NCBI GenBank assembly: GCA_965212245.1
Contig: OZ243107.1
Coordinates: forward strand, 3,224,001 to 3,288,000
From: CAKZNE01 sp040222435
GTDB taxonomy: Bacteria; Bacteroidota; Bacteroidia; Flavobacteriales; Schleiferiaceae
DNA length: 64,000 nt
Direction of reading: 5' to 3'
How positions within the stretch are numbered: the stretch's first letter is position 1; every line of letters begins with the position of its first letter. A program made the translations under genes and the position numbers. Below, one piece after another: positions 32,833-42,664 of the stretch. The notes beneath the pieces are model-generated. The model had not been told where the DNA came from. It saw nothing but the letters and a program-made list of their open reading frames with translations, and searched no databases.

Positions 32833-33127
32833 TTATAAGTTGTTTTGAAAATTTGTAAGAAAGCGCTGTATAAAGCGCTGCGTGGCACCATTTGAAACAG
32901 GGCTGCATCACTTGGCTAAGCTAAGGGATTATTATGGGTAGCCGGCTATTAAACCAAAGCTTAATTTAAAGTAATAAAGGGGGGTGGATTAAAACCTGCC
33001 CTGCCTCCTGCTGTCATTGTCCGGTACTATCTCCTTGTTTATAATAGCCTGGCCTGAACCGCAAGCCCGGCTTTCTTCAATTTGAAAGGTTGGTGTTTTT
33101 ATTATCTTCCGCTTATAATATCCTACT

Positions 33128-33766
33128 ATGTGTTTTTCAGCTGAAGCCAGTTTTGTTGCCAGTGCCGTACTTACCACCGTAGGTGGTGTAGCCATCCGCA
33201 AAGCGGAAACTACTCCCCAAAAAGTATTTGCCGCCATTCCCCTGGTGTTTGGGTTACAACAATTTTTTGAGGGACTGTTATGGTTGGCCCTTCAACAGAC
33301 CATTTATGGCGGCTGGATAGAAATTGCTACGTACAACTTTCTCTTCTTTGCCTGGATTATATGGCCGGTATACGTCCCGCTCTCCATACGCTTACTGGAA
33401 ACCAATAAAGCCCGTAAAAAATGGTTAAACCTGTTTTTGCTTATGGGGGGTATTATATCGGCTACATTGGCCTATAATTTATACTTTCATGCGGTAACGG
33501 CAGAAATAGAAGGCTATCATATCCGCTACACCACAGATTATGAGTTTACCTACCCCTGGGTAGCCGGTATGTTGTATTTTATACCCATTGCCTTCTCCCC
33601 TTTTGTGTCGGCTATAAAAAAGATGTGGGTGTTGGGGGCCATGGTGTTATTATCGTTTACCATTACCGCCCTTTTTTACCGGGAGTACCTGATCTCCGTA
33701 TGGTGTTTTTTTGCAGCTATTACCAGTGTTACAGTGCTTTGGATGGTGTATAGGGTTAAGCGATAA
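33128..33766 (+). CDS. DUF6629 membrane protein
   Basis: This 212-aa protein has about seven hydrophobic helices and the start MCFSAEASFVASAVLTTVGG, which I recognise as the DUF6629 hallmark, with FGLQQFFEGLLWLAL following. The family has no known function; the conserved early Cys and buried polar residues suggest ligand binding in the membrane. It stands alone between hflK and a convergent T9SS gene, whose stop is 20 nt away. Confidence 0.75.
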   Translation: MCFSAEASFVASAVLTTVGGVAIRKAETTPQKVFAAIPLVFGLQQFFEGLLWLALQQTIYGGWIEIATYNFLFFAWIIWPVYVPLSIRLLETNKARKKWLNLFLLMGGIISATLAYNLYFHAVTAEIEGYHIRYTTDYEFTYPWVAGMLYFIPIAFSPFVSAIKKMWVLGAMVLLSFTITALFYREYLISVWCFFAAITSVTVLWMVYRVKR

Positions 33767-33785
33767 AGAGGTGTCAGTCAAATTA

Positions 33786-35231
33786 TTAACGCACAACCAC
33801 TCTGCTAACTTCATATATCTCCCCTGATCTAAGATTTAGAAAATACATCCCTGAAGGGAGCCCGGATAAATCAAGTTCAATACTATTTTCTTCATATAGT
33901 GGTTTGTGGAAGAGCTCTTTGCCCATTGCATTGTAAACCGCAATGCTTCCTGTAATGTCCTCTGCCGGCAAGTGTACATTTAGCATTCCGTCTGTTGGAT
34001 TGGGACTCACAGACATTGACTGATTTTTACTTACGGCAAACTCTTCTTCAATACCTATGGAGTTATCTGAAAGCCGCACAATGTGCAGGTTTTCAGAAGT
34101 GTTGGGTGCCAGTCCTGAAAAGCCGGTGGCCACCACATCACCATTTATGGTTTGAATAACATCCACCGCCATATTGGCCTGCGTTGCGGTACCCAACTTA
34201 GCTTCCCAAATCATTTGCCCTTTATCATCTGCTTTTAGAATCCAGAAATCACTTTGAAGACCTGTATTCCATTGGATACCGCTTAAAAACCAGTTTCCAC
34301 CTTCACCAGGGTGTACACTGATTAGCTGCGAGCCCATTGGCGTAATTATAGATTCATCCCAAAGCAAATTGCCCTGCAAATCCACCTTAAGGAAAAAGGT
34401 TTTACCCGTAAACTGAGCGGATGTACCCTGGGCGTAATTATAGGTCCCCACAGCTACATATCCATCCGCAGCTACAGCTACATCCCAGGCCCAATCCAGG
34501 TTGGAGGGTGACCCAAAACTCTGGTTCCACTCTTCCGTTCCGTTGGAGTCTGTTTTAACGAACCATAAATCCTGATCTCCTCCGCTTGGTCCGGAACCCG
34601 CCCCGGCCAGGATATAGCCGCCATCAGCGGCAATCCCCACTCCCCTTGCATTATCCTGACCCGTTCCGCCAAAAGTGGTATCCCACAATTTATTACCCAG
34701 GCTATCGAGCTTTAACAGCCAGAAGTCTTCACCTCCCGCTCCATAGCTTTCGGTAAATCCCACCACTATAAATCCACCATCAGCGGTTTGCTTTATATCC
34801 ATTCCCTCGTCATGGGAAGTTCCTCCATGCGAGCGCGTCCAGATAATATTTCCCTGAGCATCTACTTTAATCAAATACAAATCGCGGCTGGGAGAACTGG
34901 TAAAGCTGCCTGTAAACCCCACCGCCACAGTGCTTCCATCGTCCAATACTATTCCCGAATTGGCAATATCATTATTAAAGCCACCATTCATTACCGACCA
35001 TATTTCCTGGCCGGAGGGTGTCATTTTGGTAATTACAATATCTGCTAACCCCTGAGTGTTAGTGGTAGTGGAACTTATGATTATCAGCGAGCTATCAGGT
35101 GCTTCTGTCACAGTTCGGCCTACCTCCACACCGGGGCCCGGAAATGATTTTTCAAAAACTACCGATTGCGCGGATAGCTGAAAAGTGCAAATGAAGAATG
35201 AAGTGAGAAAGGCAAAAGTACTGGTTTTCAT
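33786..35231 (-). CDS. T9SS-secreted beta-propeller-like protein
   Basis: This 481-aa protein has a signal peptide (STFAFLTSFFICTFQLSAQS) and six or seven repeats of about 45 residues of the form DxxLIKxDxxGNxxWxxxxGGxxxDxGxxIxxTxDGGFIVVGxTxSxGAGGxD, probably a propeller. A T9SS type A sorting domain follows (MSVSPNPTDGMLNVHLP ... LPSGMYFLNLRSGEIYEVSR). It goes to the cell surface or medium. Ligand and activity are unknown. Confidence 0.85.
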   Translation of the reverse strand: MKTSTFAFLTSFFICTFQLSAQSVVFEKSFPGPGVEVGRTVTEAPDSSLIIISSTTTNTQGLADIVITKMTPSGQEIWSVMNGGFNNDIANSGIVLDDGSTVAVGFTGSFTSSPSRDLYLIKVDAQGNIIWTRSHGGTSHDEGMDIKQTADGGFIVVGFTESYGAGGEDFWLLKLDSLGNKLWDTTFGGTGQDNARGVGIAADGGYILAGAGSGPSGGDQDLWFVKTDSNGTEEWNQSFGSPSNLDWAWDVAVAADGYVAVGTYNYAQGTSAQFTGKTFFLKVDLQGNLLWDESIITPMGSQLISVHPGEGGNWFLSGIQWNTGLQSDFWILKADDKGQMIWEAKLGTATQANMAVDVIQTINGDVVATGFSGLAPNTSENLHIVRLSDNSIGIEEEFAVSKNQSMSVSPNPTDGMLNVHLPAEDITGSIAVYNAMGKELFHKPLYEENSIELDLSGLPSGMYFLNLRSGEIYEVSRVVVR

Positions 35232-35373
35232 GTGTTATAGTTTTCCTCAAAATTCAAGGGCAAACTCGTATTTCTCAAGACATATTTTTCTATTTTAGGG
35301 GTTTCTGAATTACCATATAAACCATTATCTAATTGAATTAGAGTAAATTATAAACTATAATTTTAGGATTCCA

Positions 35374-36861
35374 ATGTCTTCTAAATCACCCAGCGATCTA
35401 TATGTTCTCATAAAATCCCTAAGCGGATCGGAAAAGAGATACTTGCATATGAAGGCCTCTTTTCATCAGGGTGAAAAGCAGTACCTGAAGCTCTTTTCTC
35501 TGCTGGATGCTCAAAAGGAATACGACCCAAAAAAGCTCTCCCATGATTGGGAACAACTGGGTATGGAATCTTCACTGGCGGTTACCCGCAATTATCTGTA
35601 TGAGTTTTTGCTGAATATGTTGGAGCAGTTTCACACTAAAAAGGGAAAAAAGCTGGCTATACTCACCTTGCTGCGGCAGGTGGATATTTTGTTTGACAAG
35701 GCACTGTACAGGCAATGTGGCAAGCTGTTGCGAAAAGCCCGAAAGCTTAGCATACAGGTGCAATCTCCGCGCATGCAACTGGAAATATTGATTTGGGAAT
35801 ACCGCATTCTTCTTTCGCCAAAATACAATGGCGAGCTAAAGCGGACTATTACCGATGTGCTGACGGAAGAGGCACGGGTGATTCACGATCTCTCCATGGT
35901 AAATAAAGCGCGCAGCATGCGTTTTAAAGTGGAACAGGGTCCTTTACCGGAGCTGGAAGAATATTACTCTTGGAAAAAAGAGTTTGAATCCGGGCTGCCG
36001 CCCGGCCTTATTTGCGAGTACCACCGGGCTTCTGCTCTTTATCTTGAAGCCAGCGGTTCGCCCCTCAAAGCGGTTGAAGAACTTAAAAGTGAACTGGAAA
36101 TACTGGAAACCAATTTTGACCTGGCCACAGACAAGGGCTACTTCAGCAAGTACGAAAGCTGTATTGAAACCCTTATTGGGATGTACCACAAAATGGGTAA
36201 TGCCGAGGCGGCCTATGAATGTCTGCAAAAAATAGAGCCCGCTAAGCTGCCTGCTTCTTTTGCACGGACCGAGCACTTACTGCTAAAAGCCACGGTGCTC
36301 TACTATACTCTGCTATTGCGGCATAGCTTACTGACCCACCAAAAAGAAGAATTGCAAAAAAGCCTGCTGGAGATTGAGACCTCCGCCTACCTGTGGAAGC
36401 AGGATATACGGTGGTATTATATTGGGCCTCTACTCTACTCTAGGGCCATTTGCTACCGCTTTACGGATGCGCACTCACAGGCCATTAAAACCCTCAGGGT
36501 GTTTTTTAGTGAAGCCCTGCTGCTGGAAAGGGAACGACTTTTTATGGATGCCAGCTGGCTGTTTATAATTCTCCACTATGAGAAGGGCAATATGGAAACT
36601 GTAGAAACTCACCTGAGTGCCATGAAGAGGAAGCTACGGAAAAGCCAAAATGCCGAACCTATGGACAATCTCTTGCTAAAACTCTTCGGTTCTCTGATAA
36701 ACAGCAACTCCACCACAGAAATTACACATGCCTTCACGCAGTTTAAGCAAAATAGTAGTGATGCTGAAGCACCCGGGCGCAAGGGACTTTTCAATTACAG
36801 CAACTGGAGCAGCCACTTTTTAGGGGAGGGTTTGAAGGTGGGAAGTGAGGTTATGTTGTGA
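35374..36861 (+). CDS. Helical-repeat protein, unknown function
   Basis: This 495-aa soluble protein has no signal peptide and is predicted almost wholly helical. It starts with SDLYVLIKSLSGSEKRYLHM and later shows TPR-like pairs (KALYRQCGKLLRKARKLSIQ, LIGMYHKMGNAEAAYECLQK). Proteins of this type occur widely in Flavobacteriales without assigned function. It is probably a cytoplasmic scaffold. It diverges from the T9SS propeller gene and has no operon partner. Confidence 0.65.
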   Translation: MSSKSPSDLYVLIKSLSGSEKRYLHMKASFHQGEKQYLKLFSLLDAQKEYDPKKLSHDWEQLGMESSLAVTRNYLYEFLLNMLEQFHTKKGKKLAILTLLRQVDILFDKALYRQCGKLLRKARKLSIQVQSPRMQLEILIWEYRILLSPKYNGELKRTITDVLTEEARVIHDLSMVNKARSMRFKVEQGPLPELEEYYSWKKEFESGLPPGLICEYHRASALYLEASGSPLKAVEELKSELEILETNFDLATDKGYFSKYESCIETLIGMYHKMGNAEAAYECLQKIEPAKLPASFARTEHLLLKATVLYYTLLLRHSLLTHQKEELQKSLLEIETSAYLWKQDIRWYYIGPLLYSRAICYRFTDAHSQAIKTLRVFFSEALLLERERLFMDASWLFIILHYEKGNMETVETHLSAMKRKLRKSQNAEPMDNLLLKLFGSLINSNSTTEITHAFTQFKQNSSDAEAPGRKGLFNYSNWSSHFLGEGLKVGSEVML

Positions 36862-36993
36862 AAGTCTATAATTACTAAAGAAGATAAATTTACCACTCCC
36901 CACTTCCAGTGACACAGCAATTTCAAGGTTTTCAGTGATTCGGCCCGGTGGTTTATAAGGGATATTCGCCTTTATAAACTAACACAATCCGCT

Positions 36994-38157
36994 ATGAAAA
37001 CATATCTACTGGTATTACTGCAATGCGCTCTTGTCATCAATACAATAGGACAAAACATTTCGTCTTACATTTCTCAAACCAACCTGGACTCGCTTGTGCG
37101 CACCGTACGCGATTTAAGTGGTGAAGATTCCATTTACCTAAGCGGTACTAAAACGCGTATTGTACATCGCGTTAGTGCCTCCGGTAATGACCTGGCCGCA
37201 GCCTATATCAATCAACGGCTTTCCAATTACAACCTCAATGTGGTGGAGCAGAATTACAGTTTGGGCGGGCGAAATATAATAGCTACTCAAACAGGGTCTT
37301 TATACCCCGATTCATCCTACATAATTTGTGCGCATTATGATGCGGTAACCAGCTATTGTGCAGATGATGACGCCAGTGGTGTGGCAGCCATTATTGAAGC
37401 GGCCCGGATATTGTCAGGGCACTGTTTTGACTATACCATAATTTACGCCCTGTGGGATGAGGAGGAAATTGGTTTGAAGGGCAGTAAATTTTATGCCCAG
37501 GAGGCCAGCAACAGCAATCAAAGTATTTTGGGTGTAATAAACCTGGAGATGCTCGGCTACGACAGTAATGACGATCGTAAATTTGATATCCACATCAATA
37601 ACTTCCCTTCTTCAGTGCTGCTTAAAGACAGCATGTTAAGTATGGTCAGTACACATCAACTTTCTTTAGTGCCCAATATTATTAATCCGGGCACCCCCGC
37701 CAGCGACCATTCATCCTTTTGGAATCAAAATTATGGAGCCATTGTGTTTGGAGAATCGTTTTTTGGTGGTGACGGAAATCCGGCTTACCACACTCCAAAC
37801 GACAGAATAAACCTATTTAACCTTCCCTATTTCAAAGAACTTGCAAAGCTTAGTGTGGGAACCCTGGCTTCTTTGGCCGGTCCATGTTCCAATGTATCTG
37901 TGGAAGAAGAGTTGGCCACTCCGCTTGCCAATATTGAGATATACCCAAACCCTGTTCAGGATTTGGTGCATATTGAAAAGGCGGACAATGAAGAAGTTGA
38001 ACTGAAGCTGATGGATGTAATGGGCAGAAATATCTTAAGTCATTCACTTAAAGACAATGTATTCTCCATGGATCTGAGCCACTATGAAAGTGGTGTGTAT
38101 TTTATTACAATCACATCCGAAAAGGATCAACTTACACAGATGATTGTTTTAAAGTAG
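36994..38157 (+). CDS. M28-family metallopeptidase with T9SS sorting domain
   Basis: This 387-aa protein has a signal peptide (MKTYLLVLLQCALVINTIGQ) and an M28 zinc aminopeptidase domain (about 60-300). The ligands are visible: H in CAHYDAV, D in ADDDASGVAA, the catalytic EE in WDEEEIGLKGS, a further acidic ligand in VINLEMLGYD, and H in SDHSSFW. It ends with a T9SS type A domain (IEIYPNPVQDLVHIEK ... SGVYFITITSEKDQLTQMIV). It is a secreted peptidase feeding on external peptides. Confidence 0.9.
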   Translation: MKTYLLVLLQCALVINTIGQNISSYISQTNLDSLVRTVRDLSGEDSIYLSGTKTRIVHRVSASGNDLAAAYINQRLSNYNLNVVEQNYSLGGRNIIATQTGSLYPDSSYIICAHYDAVTSYCADDDASGVAAIIEAARILSGHCFDYTIIYALWDEEEIGLKGSKFYAQEASNSNQSILGVINLEMLGYDSNDDRKFDIHINNFPSSVLLKDSMLSMVSTHQLSLVPNIINPGTPASDHSSFWNQNYGAIVFGESFFGGDGNPAYHTPNDRINLFNLPYFKELAKLSVGTLASLAGPCSNVSVEEELATPLANIEIYPNPVQDLVHIEKADNEEVELKLMDVMGRNILSHSLKDNVFSMDLSHYESGVYFITITSEKDQLTQMIVLK

Positions 38158-38454
38158 GATGTTCGACAGACCCTACTGTAATCATTAGCTATAAAGGGGT
38201 GTTTTCGTCAATCGGAATTAAAAGAAGGTAAGCCGTTCTCCTGAACAATTTTCAACCCTTTTGTTATTTTTTTTAAAAGCACAATTATGAAAGGATTAAA
38301 AGTGGCCACCATATATATTATTCCTCCGTACGCGATTTAAGTGGTGAGGGTTATACATACGTGGTCTTGAAACTCCTATTGTCCTTCTTGAAACTATTAT
38401 TACACCGGGATTGATGTAACTCTAAAGAGGTTATTCCCTAAATAATTCACACCA
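38158..38454. other. Gene-free stretch with a duplicated 22-bp fragment
   Basis: CCGTACGCGATTTAAGTGGT and two more bases (38326-38347) repeat exactly the bases at 37103-37124 inside the M28 gene. The flanks differ. The remainder shows nothing. Confidence 0.6.
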
Positions 38455-38490
38455 CAAAAAAAAACAGACCGCCAAAGCATGGCAGTCTGT
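38455..38490 (-). terminator. Terminator of the PNGase F-like gene
   Basis: On the minus strand ACAGACTGCC and GGCGGTCTGT (38464-38473 and 38481-38490) form a 10-bp stem with one mismatch, followed by nine Ts. Confidence 0.8.
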
Positions 38491-38509
38491 TATAACTTTT
38501 CGATTTGTA

Positions 38510-41500
38510 TTACAATACAATCAGCTTTTTAATGTGAGTTTGAGCATCCTTCTTTATGTGAATAAAATACACGCCCCTGCTCCAATGGCTGATATTGTAT
38601 ATGAGCTTTTGCCCGTCATTATACCCGGTGATATCTACCTTCTGACCCAGATTATTGAAAACTGATATTTGAGTTTCCTCAATATTAGCCGTGGTAATAC
38701 TAAACTGATCCTTTGTGGGATTAGGATAGAGATTTATATCCGCATGAATAGTATTCTCCTCCGTGGCCAGTGGCGACATTACCGTAAAAGGAAATACAAT
38801 GGACTTGCCAAAATCAGGTTGAAAATTCTTAACCGATATCCCATTCAAATCACGAAAGAAGAGTGCCCCGTTCCCTTCATTGTTGGCCCAGAAAGAAATG
38901 CCATTGTCTCCGGCATCGGTTAACTCAAAAGTATAACAGCCAACAGGCAAGCGCACTGTATCCCTATGTATGAGATTGTTGCTGAAATTCGATCTCGAAA
39001 GTATTACAGCACCCGATTCGTCCGTGATTTTAAAGCTGTTTTGTGAAGCCGTATTATTAGTGCGAAAATCTATAAAAAACTCATCGGGGATCACTTCGGG
39101 TATCTCAAATGATGCTTGCTTCTTATTGTTTAAGGCATACCCATCACTACCCCCATTTGGGGCATTTACGGATACATTTATTACATCATTGTTGCCGGTT
39201 ACATCAGCCCATAACTGCATATTCACTGGCAGCAGTACGGTTTGTTGTTCCATAAATTCCAGACTACCACTCCACTGATAAGTTTGGGGCGTAGAGGCAT
39301 TATTTACCCAATAGTCAATCTGTAAGTTTGTTAGGGTAGTACTGCCTGTATTTTGGATTATCACCTCTACTTCATCACAAATTCTCCCCATGCGTCCGTA
39401 TTCCACGTAATTGTTAGGCGAAATGATGTCCACCACGGCCGCATCAAGAGCATGGTTGGGAGCACCATAAGTTACCATCTGGTGGTTAACAATATAATTT
39501 GATGTACCTGAAGCAGTACTTATACCATAGTCAATCTCCACCGTTTGACCTGGCGTAACGTACGAAGTAATATCCCATTCTTTTACATCGGTGGGCATGC
39601 CCGGACACCATCCTGCACGATCATAAATCCAGGTACCACCCTGGGGATATACCGGGTTCAGGGCACATTCTTTCCATACCTGCCAGCTGAATTCAGGAGT
39701 TCCGCCATTTATATTCACCCAGTGTGTACGTGGAATAAATTCTCCCTGTTGTCCATGCCCGGTAATAGCTGTACGGATTTTAAACTCATTACCCTGAGGG
39801 TCAGTGGACACGTGCCGCGGTTCAAAGCTCTCGTTTGCGTCAATTGAGCTGTATGGCTTTTTTTCCACCTTCCATATCTGCTGGACATCTAACACATCCC
39901 TGGGTGGCGTACCAACTACCATTAAAAATTTGATGTCCATTTCTTCCTGCCACTGTCCCCCTCGCTCCACGCTTATGCGCTTCCTGCCATTGAGGATGGG
40001 AGTAAAATCCGAAAGGTCAAAGGTCCAGGTTTTACCTTCCTGCCCAAAGTCAATGCCAATACCATATGGCGTTACAAAACTCAGAATTTCGAATTTTGAA
40101 GGATTACGCTCGAAGTATTTCAGGTCCGTGATATTTACTGTACCCTGCGAGGGTGCTGATAACGTACCCGCTACATTGCCTATAGGATCATAAATATACT
40201 GCGCCCCTGCCTCCCAGTATTGATTGGTGTTGATGATGCCAAGGCTGTCATTCTCTGCGGTTCCTGCTTTTGAAAAAACTGCATACTCATCAACGATATG
40301 CAACGGACGCATCACAGAGTCTATGATTGTATCAGTGGTAATTGTCAAGTTGTACTGACCCTGATGGAAGGTAGTGTTAGGCCTGTTGCTCAGCATCTCC
40401 ATGTTTTTAAAGTGGTCATTACCATAAAGCTGGCTCCAGTTGGCGCCATTATAAACAACAGCATCATGGCCATTCCCACTGGCGTCATACACTTGGGTAC
40501 CACTTTCTTCCGCCAAAGGATAATACACCTCCAGGTTGTTATATTTTGGGTGGGTGGCATCTACCTTACGGTACATCCAATCTTGTATTTCCTGAGCACT
40601 AAGCTCAATACTCCACACATGAATATCGCCAATATTTCCTGTAAAAAATTTGTTGTGATGCCCTTTATTAATCCTCAAATTGGTTCCGTTGGTGGTATTA
40701 ATAATCTGGCTTTGGCTTGCTGATATTGTTTCCAGTTGGCCATCTACGTAAATCTTTATGTTGTTAGCATTTGTGCCATCTGAAGTTACAGCAATATGGT
40801 GCCAGTTCCCATCATCTAAAGAGGTGGTTCCTATGCTATTCCCTCCATTAACTTCTACTCTTATTCGTCCCAGGTTATTCAGTCGCACCAGCCACTTTTC
40901 TCCTGTTGCATTGGTGCCCCACGAAACAATTTCTTCACCCCCACTGGCATTGAGGGTATTTATCCAGGCTTCTACAGTACGGGGTCCACTGCCCTGAATT
41001 CCCTTATAGGATTGCGCCTCGATGTAATTACTACCATTAAAATCAAAATTAAAATCTCCCTCAGATAGTAATCCACTACCTCCGGAGGTTCCCGAAAAAT
41101 TCAGGTTGTTGCCATTGGTTTTATTTGTAAAGGACATTTCTACAATAATATTGGAGGTGCCATCCCAAATAAAGGGTGTGCTAAACTGCAGGCGGTTATC
41201 GCCTATGGAAAAAAAGGTGTTATGGAAATAAACCTCCGTGAAACCGGTCAAGTCAGGCTGAGCGGCATCAAGTGTGCTTTTAGTGGTAGCCTTCATTTTT
41301 AATCTGAAAAGGCGCGCCTGACCAGGGTTACCGTTTACATTTAGTGTTAGGGCATCAATATTTCCGGCTGTGACCCCGGCTGCAGAAAGTTCAGCCTGGG
41401 TGAAGATATATTGGCTTTTGGCCGCGTGGGTGTCAGTAGGTAATACCGTGGAGAGGCTGAGCATACCTGTGCCTACCAATGAAGCAGTGTCTGAAGTGAT

Positions 41501-41917
41501 ATTATTGATTGTTACATTCGGCTGCAGAGTTTGATGAAAATCAAAAGTGGGAAGGCTTGTGTAATTTAAAACATTGCCACTAAAGCCACTGATAATATGA
41601 CTGGGATGGAATTTTTGAATAGAGTCCACATGGCTGGAGTCATGGAGATAAGTATTGCAGGAATAGTCCCATTCACCACAGCCGCGGTTGCGATTGGATA
41701 CCGTAGAAACCTGTGCGTTCTTACAGCGTAAACTGTATTGCATATATACTTTTTCATAGCTTACATTGCTATTTGCAGGAAATTGCACCACTGTATCACG
41801 TGTGCTTGATTGAAAGTTAAAGCTTTGGATCGTAATGGTATCTCCCGGGCTTTGGGAAAATGCCCCCGAAGAAAGTAAGAGACTTACAAAGGTGAATAAT
41901 AAAGTTTTTGATTGCAT
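38510..41917 (-). CDS. PNGase F-like protein with LamG domain and T9SS sorting domain
   Basis: This 1135-aa protein has a signal peptide (LLFTFVSLLLSSGAFSQ) and an N-terminal region with NRGCGEWDYSCN (77-88), typical of the first half of peptide-N-glycosidase F-related proteins. A LamG/concanavalin-like domain follows at about 300-470 (FDFNGSNYIEAQSYKG ... WHHIAVTSDG). The second PNGase F-like half is at about 600-830, with GTWIYDRAGWCPGMPTDV. Then come a CARDB-like beta domain and a T9SS tail (INLYPNPTKDQFSI ... SRGVYFIHIKKDAQTHIKKL). Known relatives cleave N-glycans from glycoproteins; the LamG insertion may target a glycan. I did not verify each catalytic acid. It is secreted. Confidence 0.75.
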   Translation of the reverse strand: MQSKTLLFTFVSLLLSSGAFSQSPGDTITIQSFNFQSSTRDTVVQFPANSNVSYEKVYMQYSLRCKNAQVSTVSNRNRGCGEWDYSCNTYLHDSSHVDSIQKFHPSHIISGFSGNVLNYTSLPTFDFHQTLQPNVTINNITSDTASLVGTGMLSLSTVLPTDTHAAKSQYIFTQAELSAAGVTAGNIDALTLNVNGNPGQARLFRLKMKATTKSTLDAAQPDLTGFTEVYFHNTFFSIGDNRLQFSTPFIWDGTSNIIVEMSFTNKTNGNNLNFSGTSGGSGLLSEGDFNFDFNGSNYIEAQSYKGIQGSGPRTVEAWINTLNASGGEEIVSWGTNATGEKWLVRLNNLGRIRVEVNGGNSIGTTSLDDGNWHHIAVTSDGTNANNIKIYVDGQLETISASQSQIINTTNGTNLRINKGHHNKFFTGNIGDIHVWSIELSAQEIQDWMYRKVDATHPKYNNLEVYYPLAEESGTQVYDASGNGHDAVVYNGANWSQLYGNDHFKNMEMLSNRPNTTFHQGQYNLTITTDTIIDSVMRPLHIVDEYAVFSKAGTAENDSLGIINTNQYWEAGAQYIYDPIGNVAGTLSAPSQGTVNITDLKYFERNPSKFEILSFVTPYGIGIDFGQEGKTWTFDLSDFTPILNGRKRISVERGGQWQEEMDIKFLMVVGTPPRDVLDVQQIWKVEKKPYSSIDANESFEPRHVSTDPQGNEFKIRTAITGHGQQGEFIPRTHWVNINGGTPEFSWQVWKECALNPVYPQGGTWIYDRAGWCPGMPTDVKEWDITSYVTPGQTVEIDYGISTASGTSNYIVNHQMVTYGAPNHALDAAVVDIISPNNYVEYGRMGRICDEVEVIIQNTGSTTLTNLQIDYWVNNASTPQTYQWSGSLEFMEQQTVLLPVNMQLWADVTGNNDVINVSVNAPNGGSDGYALNNKKQASFEIPEVIPDEFFIDFRTNNTASQNSFKITDESGAVILSRSNFSNNLIHRDTVRLPVGCYTFELTDAGDNGISFWANNEGNGALFFRDLNGISVKNFQPDFGKSIVFPFTVMSPLATEENTIHADINLYPNPTKDQFSITTANIEETQISVFNNLGQKVDITGYNDGQKLIYNISHWSRGVYFIHIKKDAQTHIKKLIVL

Positions 41918-42016
41918 ATAGGGGAAATTATTACCTGTGAGTAGCAGGTAGTTTACGATTGAAAAAAAATAGATTTCAAATACTAATTAATGATTAAAGC
42001 TTATTGCCATTTTATT

Positions 42017-42655
42017 TCATACGTCATAACCATTGGCAATAGCATATTTTACCAAGCCTGTAACGTTGTGGACATTTATTTTTTTCATGAGGTTTGTACG
42101 GTGGGTATCAATCGTTTTGTGACTTACAACCAGCTGATCTGCAATTTCTCTGTTAGTAAACCCCTGAGCAATTAATGTGAGGATTTCTTCCTCACGTGAC
42201 GTGAGGCTTACCATAGGAACCACTGGTGCAGAACCCGGAACTGATGGCAACTTTGTATGTTCATCAAAAATGGCCGGGCTATAATAGCTTTTACCTTTCA
42301 TAACCAGATTCATGGCCAGTACAAACTCCTCGCGGTCTGAGTTTTTGAGCAAATAACCCTTGGCTCCCAGGCGCATAACTTCACGGTGCATGGCCGGGTC
42401 GCCAAACATGCTGATAATAATGACCGATGTATCAGGAAAATATTCTTTTACATATCTGAGTACATCAAGCCCATTTACTTTGGGCATATGTAAGTCTAAA
42501 ATCATATAGTCCGGATTGTATTTCTCAAGTGCATCAATGGCCTGCTGGCCATCCACCGCGGTTGCAACAATTTCAAGGTTATCTATATCATCAATTAACA
42601 TACGATAACCTTCAATTATCAAATTATGATCTTCTGCAAGTACAATAGTATTCAT
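42017..42655 (-). CDS. LuxR/NarL-type response regulator
   Basis: This 212-aa protein has a receiver domain 1-120 with the phosphorylatable Asp in PDYMILDLHMPKVNG and a LuxR HTH at about 148-205 (LTSREEEILTLIAQGFTNRE ... KTIDTHRTNLMKKI). It is the output partner of the histidine kinase 9 nt upstream (42665-44695). Confidence 0.92.
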   Translation of the reverse strand: MNTIVLAEDHNLIIEGYRMLIDDIDNLEIVATAVDGQQAIDALEKYNPDYMILDLHMPKVNGLDVLRYVKEYFPDTSVIIISMFGDPAMHREVMRLGAKGYLLKNSDREEFVLAMNLVMKGKSYYSPAIFDEHTKLPSVPGSAPVVPMVSLTSREEEILTLIAQGFTNREIADQLVVSHKTIDTHRTNLMKKINVHNVTGLVKYAIANGYDV

Positions 42656-42664
42656 CTATGCTCC

